Of a stretch of 64,000 nt of DNA, positions 11,614 to 22,637 are shown piece by piece (the stretch's first letter is position 1; every line of letters starts with the position of its first letter). Below the pieces are notes generated by a model that ran no database searches, was not told where the DNA came from, and saw only the letters and a list, made by a program, of their open reading frames with translations. This stretch comes from Culex pipiens pallens (Eukaryota; Arthropoda; Insecta; Diptera; Culicidae), in NCBI RefSeq assembly GCF_016801865.2, contig NC_068938.1:64058817-64122816 (forward strand). The letters are read 5' to 3'. Made by a program: the position numbers and the translations under genes.

Positions 11614-12968
11614 TTGGGTAATTCTCCGCCAACTCACACAGCAGTTGCCCCGACCCCTCTTCGATTTGCGTGAAACTTTGTCCTAAGGGGTAACTTTTGT
11701 CCCTGATCACGAATCCGAGGTCCGTTTTTTGATATCTCGTGACGGAGGGGCGGTACGACCCCTTCCATTTTTGCACATGCGAAAAAAGAGGTGTTTTTCA
11801 ATAATTTGCAGCCTGAAACGGTGATGAGATAGAAATTTGGTGTCAAAGGGACTTTTATGTAAAATTAGACGCCCGATTTGATGGCGTACTCAGAATTCCG
11901 AAAAAACGTATTTTTCATCGAAAAAAACACTAAAAAAGTTTTAAAAATTCTCCCATTTTCCGTTACTCGACTGTAAAAAATTTTGGAACATGTCATTTTA
12001 TGGGAAATTTAATGTACTTTTCGAATCTACATTGTCCCAGAAGGGTCATTTTTTCATTTAGAACAAAATTTTTCATTTTAAAATTTCGTGTTTTTTCTAA
12101 CTTTGCAGGGTTATTTTTTAGAGTGTAACAGTGTTCTACAAAGTTGTAGAGCAGACAATTACAAAAATTTTGATATATATACATAAGGGGTTTGCTTATA
12201 AACATCACAAGTTATCACGATTTTACGAAAAAAAGTTTTAAAAAAGTTGGTCGTCATCGATCATGGCCGTTCATGGTCACCCGCGACAGACACGGACGAC
12301 GAAACAAAGAGAAACGCAAAAAGTAACTTTTTCAAAACTTTTTTTCGTAAAATCGCGATAACTTGTGATGTTTATAAGCAAACCCCTTATGTCTATATAT
12401 CAAAATTTTTGTAATTGTCTGTTCTACAACTTTGTAGAACACTGTTACACTCTAAAAAATAACCCTGCAAAGTTAGAAAAAACACGAAATTTTAAAATGA
12501 AAATTTTTGTTCTAAATGAAAAAATGACCCTTCTGGGACAATGTAGATTCGAAAAGTACATTAAATTTCCCATAAAATGACATGTTCCAAAATTTTTTAC
12601 AGTCGAGTAACGGAAAATGGGAGAATTTTTAAAACTTTTTTAGTGTTTTTTTCGATGAAAAATACGTTTTTTCGGAATTCTGAGTACGCCATCAAATCGG
12701 GCGTCTAATTTTACATAAAAGTCCCTTTGACACCAAATTTCTATCTCATCACCGTTTCAGGCTGCAAATTATTGAAAAACACCTCTTTTTTCGCATGTTC
12801 AAAAATGGAAGGGGTCGTACCGCCCCTCCGTCACGAGATATCAAAAAACGGACCTCGGATTCTTGATCAGGGACAAAAGTTACCCCTTAGGACAAAGTTT
12901 CACGCAAATCGAAGAGGGGTCGGGGCAACTTTTCCCGATTTCGTGTGAGTTGGTAGAGAATTACCCTG
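11614..12968. repeat. 1.35 kb palindromic element, GGGTAATTCTC ends
   Basis: Arms 11614 to about 12245 and about 12325 to 12968 are near-perfect reverse complements. Outer ends read GGGTAATTCTCC and its complement; CCAACTCACAC follows. A unique-looking spacer of roughly 80 bp (12246-12325) lies at the centre. The mirrored 71-codon open frames at 11993 (minus) and 12365 (plus) are products of the symmetry. Related fragments occur at 34945-35150 and 47330-47730, so this is an interspersed family. No transposase seen. Confidence 0.85.
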
Positions 12969-13344
12969 TTAAGATTAATTTTTTTGGGTTATTACAATCT
13001 CTCAAACTTAAACAGTTCTTGGAATAACTATTCTGCCCACCATTGAAAAAACGGCTAATATCCACTTTTGGCAAAAACGAGTTATTAGCACCAGGTGGTG
13101 GAGGATGTTCCATCGCATCTTCTGAAACTTGAATTTCACTAAAATAGAGTTTAGATTTGGCTACCGATGCAAAAAACCAAACGGCTAATTTGCCATTTTT
13201 ATGGGAAATTGCCCTGATGAAGATTTGGTGACAAACACTAAAACGCGTTTTTCTCGGAATACTTAATTTGGCATAATAGTCGAATTTAAAATTATGGGTA
13301 GTATTAGGTTCTATAATAGGGTGACAAGAAAAAAAAAACAAAAT

Positions 13345-16090
13345 TTTGGAAAATCTCCTGTCTCAATTCTTTAGGCAAAAATAAGTAACTTTGCCAATTT
13401 TGAGCAAAATCGGTTAAGGTTAAGGGGCCGCTTTTTATCATTTAAAATGCATTTTTTATACGGGGTAAATTGCAAAAATATATGGGAAAAAAAGATCGCT
13501 TAAACATTTTGGCAGCAGGTGGCGCAGGTCTCATCCAATTTTGTTCAAGTGTGAGATTCTTCAAATTCAATTTCCTACAACTTTGTCGAAGGGTACAAGA
13601 AGCTCCGGGTTGATCCTCATGAGTTATAAGCAATGCGATGCAATGCGATGAAAAGAAATCGGCTTTTATACTTGAATGTATTTATGAGGTATGTATATAC
13701 AGTATGTAAAAAAAGTATTTACACCCCTTGGGCACTATGCACATTTTGTGACGAAACATGTTAAAAATTTAAAGTTTGACAGGAACCTAGTACTACGTTT
13801 TGTTCAGAAACTCATGCCAAACATTTTGCTACAAAAAGCTCATGAAAAGATGATTTCTATAAAAAGTTATATAACAACGAAAATAAAAAATAAAAACAAA
13901 TAAAAAAGGTGCAAAAAAAGTTTGTACACCTTTCAAAAAATTAACATAAATAATGTTATTTGTTGACAAATCACCATATTTCCAGTCTCCCAACTCCAAA
14001 TAGGCATCCTTGACTGATTAAAAAAATAATTTGGATTGCATATAAAGTTTACTAACTACTTAGTATAAAAGTTTATATAACTCTGGAAATTCTATATAAA
14101 ACTTATCTAAACTTGATTTTGCAAACTTTTAATTCAACTAAATGTCAATATATTACCATAGAATTGCTAAATAAACATTTTGGAGTGGGTATAACACCGT
14201 TTTGGGGGTATTTGTATCGATAGAATAGATTTTTCGTTGGAATTTCGTACCAACCCGGAATTACGTCGAAGGAAAATCCGCCGGCATACGAACCGGTCCA
14301 CGATTCACAAGTCAACCTATGTGGAATCGGAAAGGGCATAAAATTTCCGATCTTTTGATACCCATACATCTAGGTTTTCTTTAAAACCTACGTTTTTAAA
14401 TACCTGTGCAAAAAGTAAGTTTGATCCACAAGAACAAAAATTACGAAATTCCATACATTTTTGGCAGGTTGCTCAAGCGAAACCATAACAACGTTTTTGC
14501 TTAGGTATTTAAAAACGTGGGTTTTATAGAAAACCTGGATGTATGGGTATCAAAAGATCGGAAATTTTATGCCCTTTCTGATGCCACATAGGTTGACTTG
14601 TGAATTGTGGACCGGTTCCGATGCCGGCGGATTTTCCGACGACGTAATTCCGGGTTAGTACGAAATTCCAACGTAAAATCTATTCTATCGATACAAATAC
14701 CCCCAAAACGGTGTTATACCCACTCCAAAATGTTTATTTAGCAATTCTATGGTAATATATTGACATTTAGTTGAATTAAAAGTTTGCAAAATTAAGTTTA
14801 GATAAGTTTTATATAGAATTTCCAGAGTTATATAAACTTTTATACTAAGTAGTTAGTAAACTTTATATGCAATCCAAATTATTTTTTTAATCAGTCAAGG
14901 ATGCCTATTTGGAGTTGGGAGACTGGAAATATGGTGATTTGTCAACAAATAACATTATTTATGTTAATTTTTTGAAAGGTGTACAAACTTTTTTTGCACC
15001 TTTTTTATTTGTTTTTATTTTTTATTTTCGTTGTTATATAACTTTTTATAGAAATCATCTTTTCATGAGCTTTTTGTAGCGAAATGTTTGGCATGAGTTT
15101 CTGAACAAAACGTTGTACTAGGTTCCTGTCAAACTTTAAATTTTTAACATGTTTCATCACAAAATGTGCATAGTGCCCAAGGGGTGTAAATACTTTTTTT
15201 ACATTCTGTATGACGTATATAAGAACATACCTTTTTTTTCTAAAAAAAATCACTGAAAATCAGGATCAACACGGATCGTTTTGCACCCTTCGAACAAGTT
15301 GTAGAGAATTGAATTTCCTACAAATTTTCACACATGGACAATTTTAGGGGAGAACTGCCCCACCTGGCAGAAAAATACTGATACGATGTTTTTTCCCATA
15401 CATTCTCGCGATTTTCCCCATATAACGTCATGATTCGAATTCCCGGACGCTTCGAAACCCGGACACCTCATTTTGTTTTATCAATTATTTATTAGGAATA
15501 TCAAAAATTTGTTATTTGATGAATTCAATTTTCATTTAAAGTTTGTTTGAACGCAGTAGTTAATGCCAAAACAATTAAATAAAATTTAATTATAAGTTTA
15601 CCAAAAATGTGAAACATTTCACTGAAATATTTCATACGCGTCCGAAGCACCAGAAAGGCAAAGCGGAAAATTATGGTTCTGATTTTTTAAAATTTTAGCA
15701 AAATGTTATGCAAAATATCGAATGTTTTGATATGCCATTCACTAAAATTTCAGTCCAAATTTGTGCAAATCATAAGCAAAAACGAGTATCCAGAATTCGA
15801 AGCAGAAGTGTCCGGATTTCGAATCAGCTTTTATCAGTGTCCGGGATTTGTAACACAACAAGTCATTTTAATTTTAAAAATCTAATGAAAAATTGTTGGA
15901 AAAGGCATTTTATGCATGCATTCTCTTAAAATTGACAGTTTATTTTACATCCTAATGATATTTATACATTTCCAACTTATAACATGATTTTTTGCCAAGC
16001 GACCCCTCAACCTTAACCGATTTAACTCAAAATTGGCGCAGTATCTTATTATTGCCTAAAGCCTAAAGAATCAAGCCAAAGGGTATCCCA
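13345..16090. repeat. Outer palindromic element split by a TA-flanked element
   Basis: The word AAAATCGGTTAAGGTT near 13408 returns reversed as AACCTTAACCGATTT near 16009, and TTCTTTAGGC (13368) pairs with GCCTAAAGAA (16058). Inner parts also pair: the CCTACAACTTTGTCGAAGG block near 13573 with CCTTCGAACAAGTTGTAG near 15287. The arms are 70-80 percent alike by eye. The element at 13700-15208 sits close to the symmetry centre. Part of the right arm (15880-15995) has a diverged inverted copy at 26255-26400. Confidence 0.7.
13700..15208. mobile_element. 1509 bp palindromic Tc1/mariner-type element, TA target
   Basis: Both sides are flanked by TA (13698-13699 and 15209-15210). The termini read CAGTATGTAAAAAAAGTA and, on the other end in complement, CAGAATGTAAAAAAAGTA, followed by TTTACACCCCTTGGGCAC. 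Almost the whole element is two arms of about 740 bp mirrored around 14455. Non-autonomous: the open frames at 13691 and 15005 are mirror images and show no DDE/D transposase motif. TA duplication and CAGT-like ends are usual for Tc1/mariner. Confidence 0.85.
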
Positions 16091-16604
16091 GATATAACAA
16101 TGTGTATTCTTTTCAGAAGTAGGTGCTCGAAACAAAATTCAATCCCAACTCTTTAAATGCTTCACAAATTGTTACAGTTTGCAACATATTGCGTCCATCC
16201 CGGGAATTACCGGGACAAAATTCCCGAGATTTCCCGGGAAAACACTAATTCTGTCTTGAAACTCAGATTAGATTGTGGAAATAGATGAACAGTTCAATAC
16301 TTAGTATTCGATAAGAATTTTAAAGCATTAGCAAAATTATATTTGGCTTATAACAAAATAATTAAAATTTTAGTTTACGGTTCCGCAAAATGCTTGATGC
16401 TTAAAAAAAATCATTAAGTTTTATTTATTTTTTAAATATTTACGTTTAATGATGATTTTATATATGAAAAAATCATATTTAATTATTTTTCATCAAATAT
16501 CGGCATCTGGAGCAAATCAGGACAATATTAACGAATTGAGAAAACTTTTTAAGCCATTATTTTTTGCATAATGTTCTGATATTTTTTTAATTAACAAAAT
16601 AATT

Positions 16605-16828
16605 GGTACCGTAAACTGGGGTCAACCGAGACACATGGGGCGAATTGGGACAGCAGTTTTAACCATGTTAGAGCACAATATTTTGATTTTTCTTGTTGGT
16701 TTTGGTTAGAACAGACTCTGGCCAACAAGATGTGTACATCCATTTCCAAATTTAAAAGCTTTAAGTGCTCTAAAAACTGCTGTCCCTATTCAGACTGTAG
16801 TCCCGATTCACCCCAGATTACGGTACAC
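16605..16828. mobile_element. Small MITE, TACCGTAAACTGGGG ends
   Basis: The left end TACCGTAAACTGGGGTCAA pairs with the right end CACCCCAGATTACGGTA. Inner inverted words AACTGCTGTCCC and GGGACAGCAGTTTT are also seen. Length about 224 bp; non-coding. Confidence 0.7.
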
Positions 16829-16925
16829 CGATTTTCAAATTTATTGCACTAAAATATCCTATACCTACTCAGACTGCAGTCCCAATTTTCTTCCAGTTGG
16901 CGGTAGTGACTCAAAGATAATTTCT

Positions 16926-17069
16926 GGAGTTTTTTTTAAAAGGTCCAATAAACCAAATTTCCAGTTTTTGCTTTTTGGGTGTTTTTAGAACCGCCTTGAG
17001 TCAGGGGTATTAACCCAAAAAGCAAAAACTGAAAATTTGGTTTATTGGTCCTTTGCAAAAAAAACTCCA
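16926..17069. repeat. Inverted repeat of about 144 bp
   Basis: CCAATAAACCAAATTT (16949) and AAATTTGGTTTATTGG (17032) are exact complements, and the match continues outward through CTGGAGTTTTTTTT / AAAAAAACTCCAG and inward through GCTTTTTGGGT / ACCCAAAAAGC. A loop of about 35 bp lies between. Likely a MITE. Confidence 0.75.
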
Positions 17070-17161
17070 GATTTGTAAAATATGTTTTATATAAAACATG
17101 AAATTCTAAACTTTTCTAAAATTTTACATTGGATGGTATCATTTTAATTGTTTTCGTTTCT

Positions 17162-17321
17162 CACCCCAAAAATAACATAAATCCAGCGAGAGTCATATTC
17201 AGATTACCAAGTCCGCGCCCCAACCCTCTCGGCTATCTCGCCGCTATGAATATGATTAGATTTTCACCGATGTAGCTGTAGGTTCCCCATACATCGTTTG
17301 CAGTTAACACAGTATACAACG
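17162..17321. mobile_element. Left arm of tRNA-like MITE, copy 1 (truncated), up to the Transib-like insertion
   Basis: The sequence from CTCACCCCAAAAATAACAT to CAGTTAACACAGTATACAACG matches the left part and centre of the intact copy at 23536-24460. The far terminus is missing. The complement of 17213-17260 holds the tRNA-like string GAGATAGCCGAG. The final five bases CAACG (17317-17321) are the duplicated target of the element that follows. Confidence 0.75.
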
Positions 17322-18787
17322 CACTATGGGGTTTCAGGCGGCCATAAATCGAAAAACCGACATACTCTAATTATTTTTTTGGTATTTTTTTTCGAAAATA
17401 AACATTCTAACTAAGAAAAATCCGGAGTTTGAAAGTTGTAGGTTCAAAATTCACTGAATTGCAGACCTTCAAAGGCGAAAATGGTAAGAAAAAACATGTT
17501 TTTTGACAAAAAAATGATTATTTTTCATAGTTGTACTGTGTAGCTGTTTATGTATTTTTTCCTGCATCATTATATAGCATCAGAAAGGTAATTGATTCAA
17601 CTTTTCAATAACATTTTACAAAACACACTTTTACAGGCTAAAAAAAATAATAAATATCAAAAAAGATGGATTTTTATTCAAAATTTAGTTTTTTCAACTT
17701 TGTTAATGAAGTACTTTTTTTGTGTGCGTTTGTGCGATCTGAAAATTTTGCAGCTTAAAATTTGAACCATGTCCTAACTTGTCTCCAAATTTCAAAGTGC
17801 ACTTATGTGCACTTTTTGAGTTATGCCATTTTGAACATTTTGATTCATGCAAGAAAATTAATGATTTCGCGTATACGCTTGGTTAAATCACATTATTTAC
17901 CTGCGGGGGCAGAAATGACATACCTGCTATGTATGTTTTGAAATTGATTTGATATTCATGACTTTGTTGATACCCTAAGCACGTTTAATAAAATTAGAAA
18001 TTCCTATTCTAAGTATTTTACAGAAACGATTCGTCGAATATTCATATCAGTTCGTTGTTGTGTTCTTTTGGAAGTATGGATAATAATACCGTAGTGTCCC
18101 TGTACGATATAACGAAGCACTATTCTGAAAACGTGAGAACTGCTTTCGAGTATATTTGTAAGAATTATAACATTGCAGAACCATCACATGAACAACTCAG
18201 GGAAAAACCACAGATGAAAAACTACGCATGTTGTTCTGTAGCTTCAAAACGAGGTATACAAAAGCCCATAGAAGAAGTTCATATTTTAAATAATCTAAAG
18301 ACAATCGGTTACATAGTGATTTTGATTTAGAAGAATTTATCGTGGAAAACGTGAATTTTGCAAGTGGATCAACCAAAAACGTGGACGAGAATCCATACAA
18401 TGTTCCATAAAATAAACCGTCTAAAATTCTAAAACACCGCAAAAATCAAATTTTAATTGGAGGGGGAGGGGGGGGGGGAAGTCTTCAAAGAGAGGTGGAT
18501 TTTAACTCAAGAAGAAGGGGAGGGAGATTGAACGGAAATCAGAAACTTTAACATAGCATAAACCGCCATTCCGGGCATCAAATAGACAGAGCAAGAATAT
18601 TAAAATTCACCACTTTAATGCCTGTGGCCTCAAATATATAAAAAAAATCGAAAATTAAACTTTTTTTTTGGAAAAATATCAAAATTCATTTGTTTTCATT
18701 ATACTAAGTACAAACAACACAAAAAAGTCACAAAAAAAGCAAAAAAATATTTTTGGCCGCTCGCTTATATGGAAATACCCCATAGTG
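17322..18787. mobile_element. Transib-like non-autonomous transposon, 1466 bp
   Basis: The two ends are inverted: CACTATGGGGT at 17322 and ACCCCATAGTG ending at 18787. CAACG is duplicated on each side (17317-17321, 18788-18792). The empty site GTATACAACGTACGG is preserved as its complement in the sister MITE near 23786-23801, which proves an insertion with a 5-bp duplication. Transib elements are known for CACWATG ends and 5-bp duplications, and they are the relatives of RAG1. Behind the left heptamer an A-rich GAAAAACCG word begins about 22 bases on; behind the right one CCAAAAATA begins about 24 bases on. No full transposase is present. Class inferred from ends and duplication size. Confidence 0.75.
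18076..18411 (+). pseudogene. Coding-like fragment inside the Transib-like element, frameshifted
   Basis: From an ATG at 18076 an open frame begins MDNNTVVSLYDITKHY and runs about 84 codons to a stop near 18330. A second frame, offset by one base, stays open from about 18297 (KDNRLHSDFD) through EEFIVENVNFASGS to ENPYNVP and a TAA at 18409-18411, overlapped by an AATAAA signal. One single-base shift near 18298 would join them into about 110 residues. Upstream, TATTTTACAG at about 18014-18023 resembles a splice acceptor. Composition is acidic and polar, unlike the AT-rich junk frames nearby. I do not recognise the family: it could be the tail of a decayed transposase or a piece of host gene picked up by the element. 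Confidence 0.4.
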
Positions 18788-19027
18788 CAACGTACGGAAA
18801 ACCTACTGTTACATTGACATTGATCCATCCATTTTCACAGCGGCGAGATAGCCGAGCGGGTTGGGGCGCGGACTTGGTAATCTGAATATGACACTTGCCA
18901 GGTTGATGTTATTTTTGAGGTGAGCAGACCTGATTTTTTTTCGGTACATGCTTTTTGTGTACACGTTTTCTCATACAATATTACATGCTTTTGCATGCGA
19001 TTTTACCATCGGATTTTTTGCTGTGAA
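18788..19027. mobile_element. Right arm of tRNA-like MITE, copy 1
   Basis: It resumes directly after the Transib-like insertion with CAACGTACGGAAAACC and runs to the terminus GGATTTTTTGCTGTG. The plus strand holds GGCGAGATAGCCGAGCGGG (from about 18841), the start of a tRNA-like unit with an A box. The palindrome GCATGCTTTTGCATGC-like segment lies near the end. Same family as 23536-24460. Confidence 0.75.
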
Positions 19028-19299
19028 CCTCAAAGCACAACAAGGAGCAAAAAACAACAATTTTTAATATTTTTTAAGCTAACTAGAAGCTGCTGTTCTT
19101 GTTTCGATTGATTTAAGTATAGATTATCACCAATTAAGAGTATTTAGCTTATTCTAAGATTTTAAGCTTGAAAGACATAACAAATTTAATAAAATCGTAG
19201 ATTTTATGGCTATTCCAAAAAATTCCCGGGATTTTAGAAATATTTTCCCGTTTCCCGGGAAATTCAAAACCCGGGAGAATTGGACGCCCTGAATTGCAA

Positions 19300-20770
19300 A
19301 ATATCATTGATTTTATGAAATGTATTTTTTTTTTCTAAAGTTTTATGTCGGCATTACTATCTTTGGCAAAAAAGAAAAATGCAAAAAAAAAGAAGGACAC
19401 TCTTTGATTGAACATGCACAAATTAATGTTATATAAAGTAATTGAAATAGATTACAATATTTAATTTTAACTTTAAAAAAAATCAAAAATAATTAATTTA
19501 TGCCCTCCGATTTCTTGGAAAATTTTCGAAGGAAATTTATTTAAACCGTTTCTTGAATCCTTCTACAGACTAAAAGTTTATTATTAATTTTTATCATTTC
19601 ATCACCGTTGTACTATCTAGACGCAAGTCTGGGTAATGTCGAACCCCAAATCTCTGCTGATTGATTAAATTGTCCAATGGCCCCTAAACTTTCAGCCTGC
19701 CTGGCGGCGACATCGCGCCATGGCGCCGTGAAACAAAATAGAAAGTAAAGCCCGCGTAGATTTGATTCAATTAACGGCGCACAAATTTTCAAAATTCTCG
19801 CTCGTTTTTCATGTACAGCGACACGGGCTTATATATTTATCATTTTCTCGAGAGTTGGCGGAAAGCGGAACTCCCGGCACTACTAAGTGGCGCTCTAGTG
19901 TAGGTACACAAGGCGAATGTCCTTTCAAAGTCATTTATTCCAAGTCCTGGTCCTGATTCCAGCGGAAGATACTGTGCTGTGCAGCAGAACATGGAGGAGT
20001 CAGGGGGGGCAGGAAGTAGAAGGCACGCCAAGTGTCCTTCTTTTTGCCGTTGACACGACGCCAAAACGGAGTCGCATTGGTTCCCCAAAAACACACTTTT
20101 CAGGCTTGGCAGAGTTTTCGGTTTTCCCTGCGGCGTCAGGGCCAACCCCCCATGCCTACCCCTGGGCCCCCTTTAGCAAACCCAACTCAACTCTATGTGC
20201 AGGAAAAGCGAACAAACACACGCACGCACGCACGCACTTTTGCTGCTGATGGCGTACTTTTTGCACTGCCGGGCAACTAAAAAACAGCATTTTCAGGAAA
20301 AACGTCGAGCGGCGGCTGCTCCAGTGAAATACATAAAGCATATCACAGAGCAGGAGGAAAGTGGGGAGGAAAGAAAGATGAGAGGGGGAGTCAGAGCGGA
20401 AGTGAAGGAAGAAAGAAAAGCTCTCTACGCACCACGCACAATTTTCCGGTTTCGAAACCACTCCACTTCTTGTGTCCTTGCTGCGCTCTGGGACTGGTTG
20501 GTTGGTAGGATGGAGCGAACGTAGAAACAGCATCCATAGGCTCTAGTGCTTTTGTGCTTTGTGCGTGAGGACAGTGGCGGGATAATGTAGGAGGGTATCT
20601 ATTTTTTGTTTCGTAACGTTTCCCTTTCCTTCCCTTGATTTTTTTTGTTTGACTTATTTTAATAAACATCAATAAAGTATAAATCTTTTTTTTTAATGGT
20701 CCTATACACATATGAAAGACAATAGTTTATAGAACCTTTTTAAGAAAACTCTAGAAATTTGCTGTTGAAA
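19300..20770. other. Unique island, no gene recognised
   Basis: 19620-20560 is clearly richer in GC than its flanks and holds overlapping open frames of 64-125 codons on both strands (for example 19917-20249 plus and 20156-20533 minus), the usual shadow pattern of GC-rich non-coding DNA. A short CACG tandem lies at about 20217-20236. None of the frames shows a domain I know. Candidate host intron or regulatory DNA. Confidence 0.45.
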
Positions 20771-20773
20771 GCT

Positions 20774-20984
20774 GCGACGCCACATGTCAAACAGCTACCA
20801 CGTGGACTAGCATCGCCTATAAAAACATTACTTTTTATTATTTTTTGAACTATAGAATTATCATTTATGGTGATCCTGATACTATTTAGCTGTATTCTAA
20901 ACCTCCATATATGAAAAAAAAAAAAAAAACTGTTGTGGTGCAAATTTTACATTCACGTGGTAGCTGTTTTACATGTGGCGTCGC
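20774..20984. repeat. Inverted repeat of 211 bp, GCGACGCCACATGT ends
   Basis: GCGACGCCACATGT at 20774 pairs with ACATGTGGCGTCGC ending at 20984; AACAGCTACCACGTG and CACGTGGTAGCTGTT continue the arms. The middle is AT-rich with an A run. Most likely a small MITE. Confidence 0.8.
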
Positions 20985-21119
20985 GGTGTTAATCAAGCAT
21001 TCATAGCATGCTAAGGAAAATTTGATGCTTTTCTGGGGAAAATCGTTGGTTCCGAAAACCCCGGATGTATTGCCGTTGAGCTCGATGGGGGTTGAACGAA
21101 TCGACCTGGTCTCTTAGGA

Positions 21120-21345
21120 AAAGTTGTTCTCCAGACGATTCCGCTAATTTCTAGCCATCTTAGAAGTTTCTACATGTTTTCCCCAGGCCTGTAGGAGCGA
21201 ATGAACGAAAATTCCAAATTTCCCATAGTAATTTCCATGTAAACTTGAACCAGCTTGAGACAAGCCAGTTTTCAGCCAAATGAACTGAAATTTGGCGTGA
21301 GAGTCCCAATGGGTATGCCCTACACGGTGAACCACACCAGAACTT
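21120..21345 (-). repeat. Dispersed repeat, copy related to 62860-63050
   Basis: On the minus strand the segment encodes in one frame the peptide words DSHAKFQFIWL and SSLHGNYYG; the plus-strand copy inside the hAT element at about 62893-63020 encodes DSHAKYQPIWL and SSLHGNYYG. Nucleotide identity by eye is about 75 percent and not confined to silent sites, so it is a shared repeat and not evidence of a working gene. Confidence 0.55.
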
Positions 21346-22431
21346 GATCTGAGAACTTTTCAAAAACCGTACCCACCCTACTGTATAATTGCCGAGATTT
21401 AGCTATTTGATGTTCAAAAAATCAAGCCATCCACTTTAACGACCCTCAGGTTTGTCAAAATCATGTATTTTTTTAAAAGCAAAATTTCGAAATCGGGCTT
21501 CGTCATGCAAACGCGACATGTCTTGGGAGTCTTCATCCCAAATTTCAGCCAATTTGGTCTCCCGTCTATCGTGGCACCCGTAAATCAACTCGGTGTTTAG
21601 AGAAAAAAAACGTTCACAAAGTTTGACAGTTCGCTTTGCGCATTGCGAAATTGTGAACTTAAAGCGATTCTTACTCCGTTTAGTAACGAAATATCTTCAT
21701 GAAACTTTCAGGAGAGATTGAATATATTTTTTTGTGTATTAATTGAATTTTTTGTAATATGGAGTTTTGTGATTTTCTACATGTATGTAACCCCTTAAGT
21801 ATTGATATTGCAGGTGTTTACGATTTTTGTTGTTGTTCATCAAAAACACCTTCCATTAGCATCCCAAGTAACCCCGAGGCACTAAATCTAATCTAATCTA
21901 ATCTAATCAGACCCTAGCGCAGCCAATCTTTCGAAGGGATCCTGGAGAGTGCCTTAGGTTAGATGACGCCTAGCACTCTTCTTGTCATTTATTAACATTT
22001 GTAGTGCGCCATTGCATTAGAATGCATTGAAACATCACAAGCGTTAAAGCGGCCAGGCCTACTGCGTAAAGTCGTATCGCAGAGATGACTCGTAATTGGG
22101 TTGTGTTTGAGCACTAACTGTTCGAACAACAACACAATTCTGATCGGACCCGAATGACTCTTGAGTTAAGTGGTCCTTAAACGCAAATAAATAAAAAAAA
22201 ACACAATTCTGAATCGACAGGGGAGGAAGAAGCGTGGGGACACACCACCATACGCTCCGAGATTTGGTTGTATTCGTTGGGAGCACCATGCTAAGAAGGT
22301 TTGGTACTCCGGGACTCTCTGGGATGGGACATTGTATTTCCACGAATGCCCTGGACACTATTTGCCGTGGTTATAGCGCCACAACTCGCTCTCTGTAACA
22401 GTATTCCTAATTCCAGTCCAAGCTCACCAAG

Positions 22432-22503
22432 TCGTCATGGCCTAGTGGTTAGCATTTTTGCTTACCAATCCAAAGGACGAGGGATCGAACCCCGCCTCGA
22501 GCG
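22432..22503 (+). ncRNA. tRNA-like unit within the composite SINE, reversed
   Basis: GTCGTCATGGCCTAGTGG gives an A-box-like stretch and GGGATCGAACCCC a B-box-like stretch. GTCG at the start can pair with CGAC at the end. It points opposite to the 5' head of the same SINE. The anticodon arm is not clean, so a working tRNA is unlikely. Confidence 0.55.
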
Positions 22504-22565
22504 ACTTTGATTTTTCGTTCATATTCATCATTTCAAATTTATGTGTTCTTAACTTTCTCGTTGGG

Positions 22566-22637
22566 AGCAGATGGGAATCGAACCCAGAACCATTCGCTTA
22601 CATAGCGAACACCGTAACCAGTCAGCCACGGCCGCTT
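22566..22637 (-). ncRNA. tRNA-like head of the composite SINE (anticodon-like TGT)
   Basis: On the minus strand, CGTGGCTGACTGGTTACGG, then the stem-loop TTCGC-TATGTAA-GCGAA, then the B box GGTTCGATTCC. It is close to the head of the SINE at 6383-6743, so the two SINEs share an origin for this part. Confidence 0.7.

Larger units (their letters stand above)
16192..19290. mobile_element. Probable old hAT-type element with CCCGGG-rich ends, heavily interrupted
   Basis: The left end carries GCGTCCATCCCGGGAATTA and the right end carries CCCGGGAGAATTGGACGCCC, an inverted pair that matches the ends of the clean hAT copy at 62050-63703. Flanking 8-mers (TTTGCAAC left, ATTGCAAA right) resemble a decayed 8-bp duplication with two differences. 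Later insertions fill most of it. The class rests on analogy with the other copy. Confidence 0.5.

Noticed and set aside
11993..12580. Conserved 71-codon frames in both arms as a small gene pair
   Set aside because: Mirror images from a palindromic repeat; Phe/Asn/Lys-rich, as expected from AT-rich DNA.
16181..19300. Exact 8-bp duplication for the outer hAT-like element
   Set aside because: The flanking 8-mers differ at two places, so the duplication is only suggestive.
19917..20533. Overlapping 101-125 codon frames on both strands as a host gene
   Set aside because: Frames start with mixed codons, overlap each other on both strands and show no domain; typical of GC-rich non-coding DNA.
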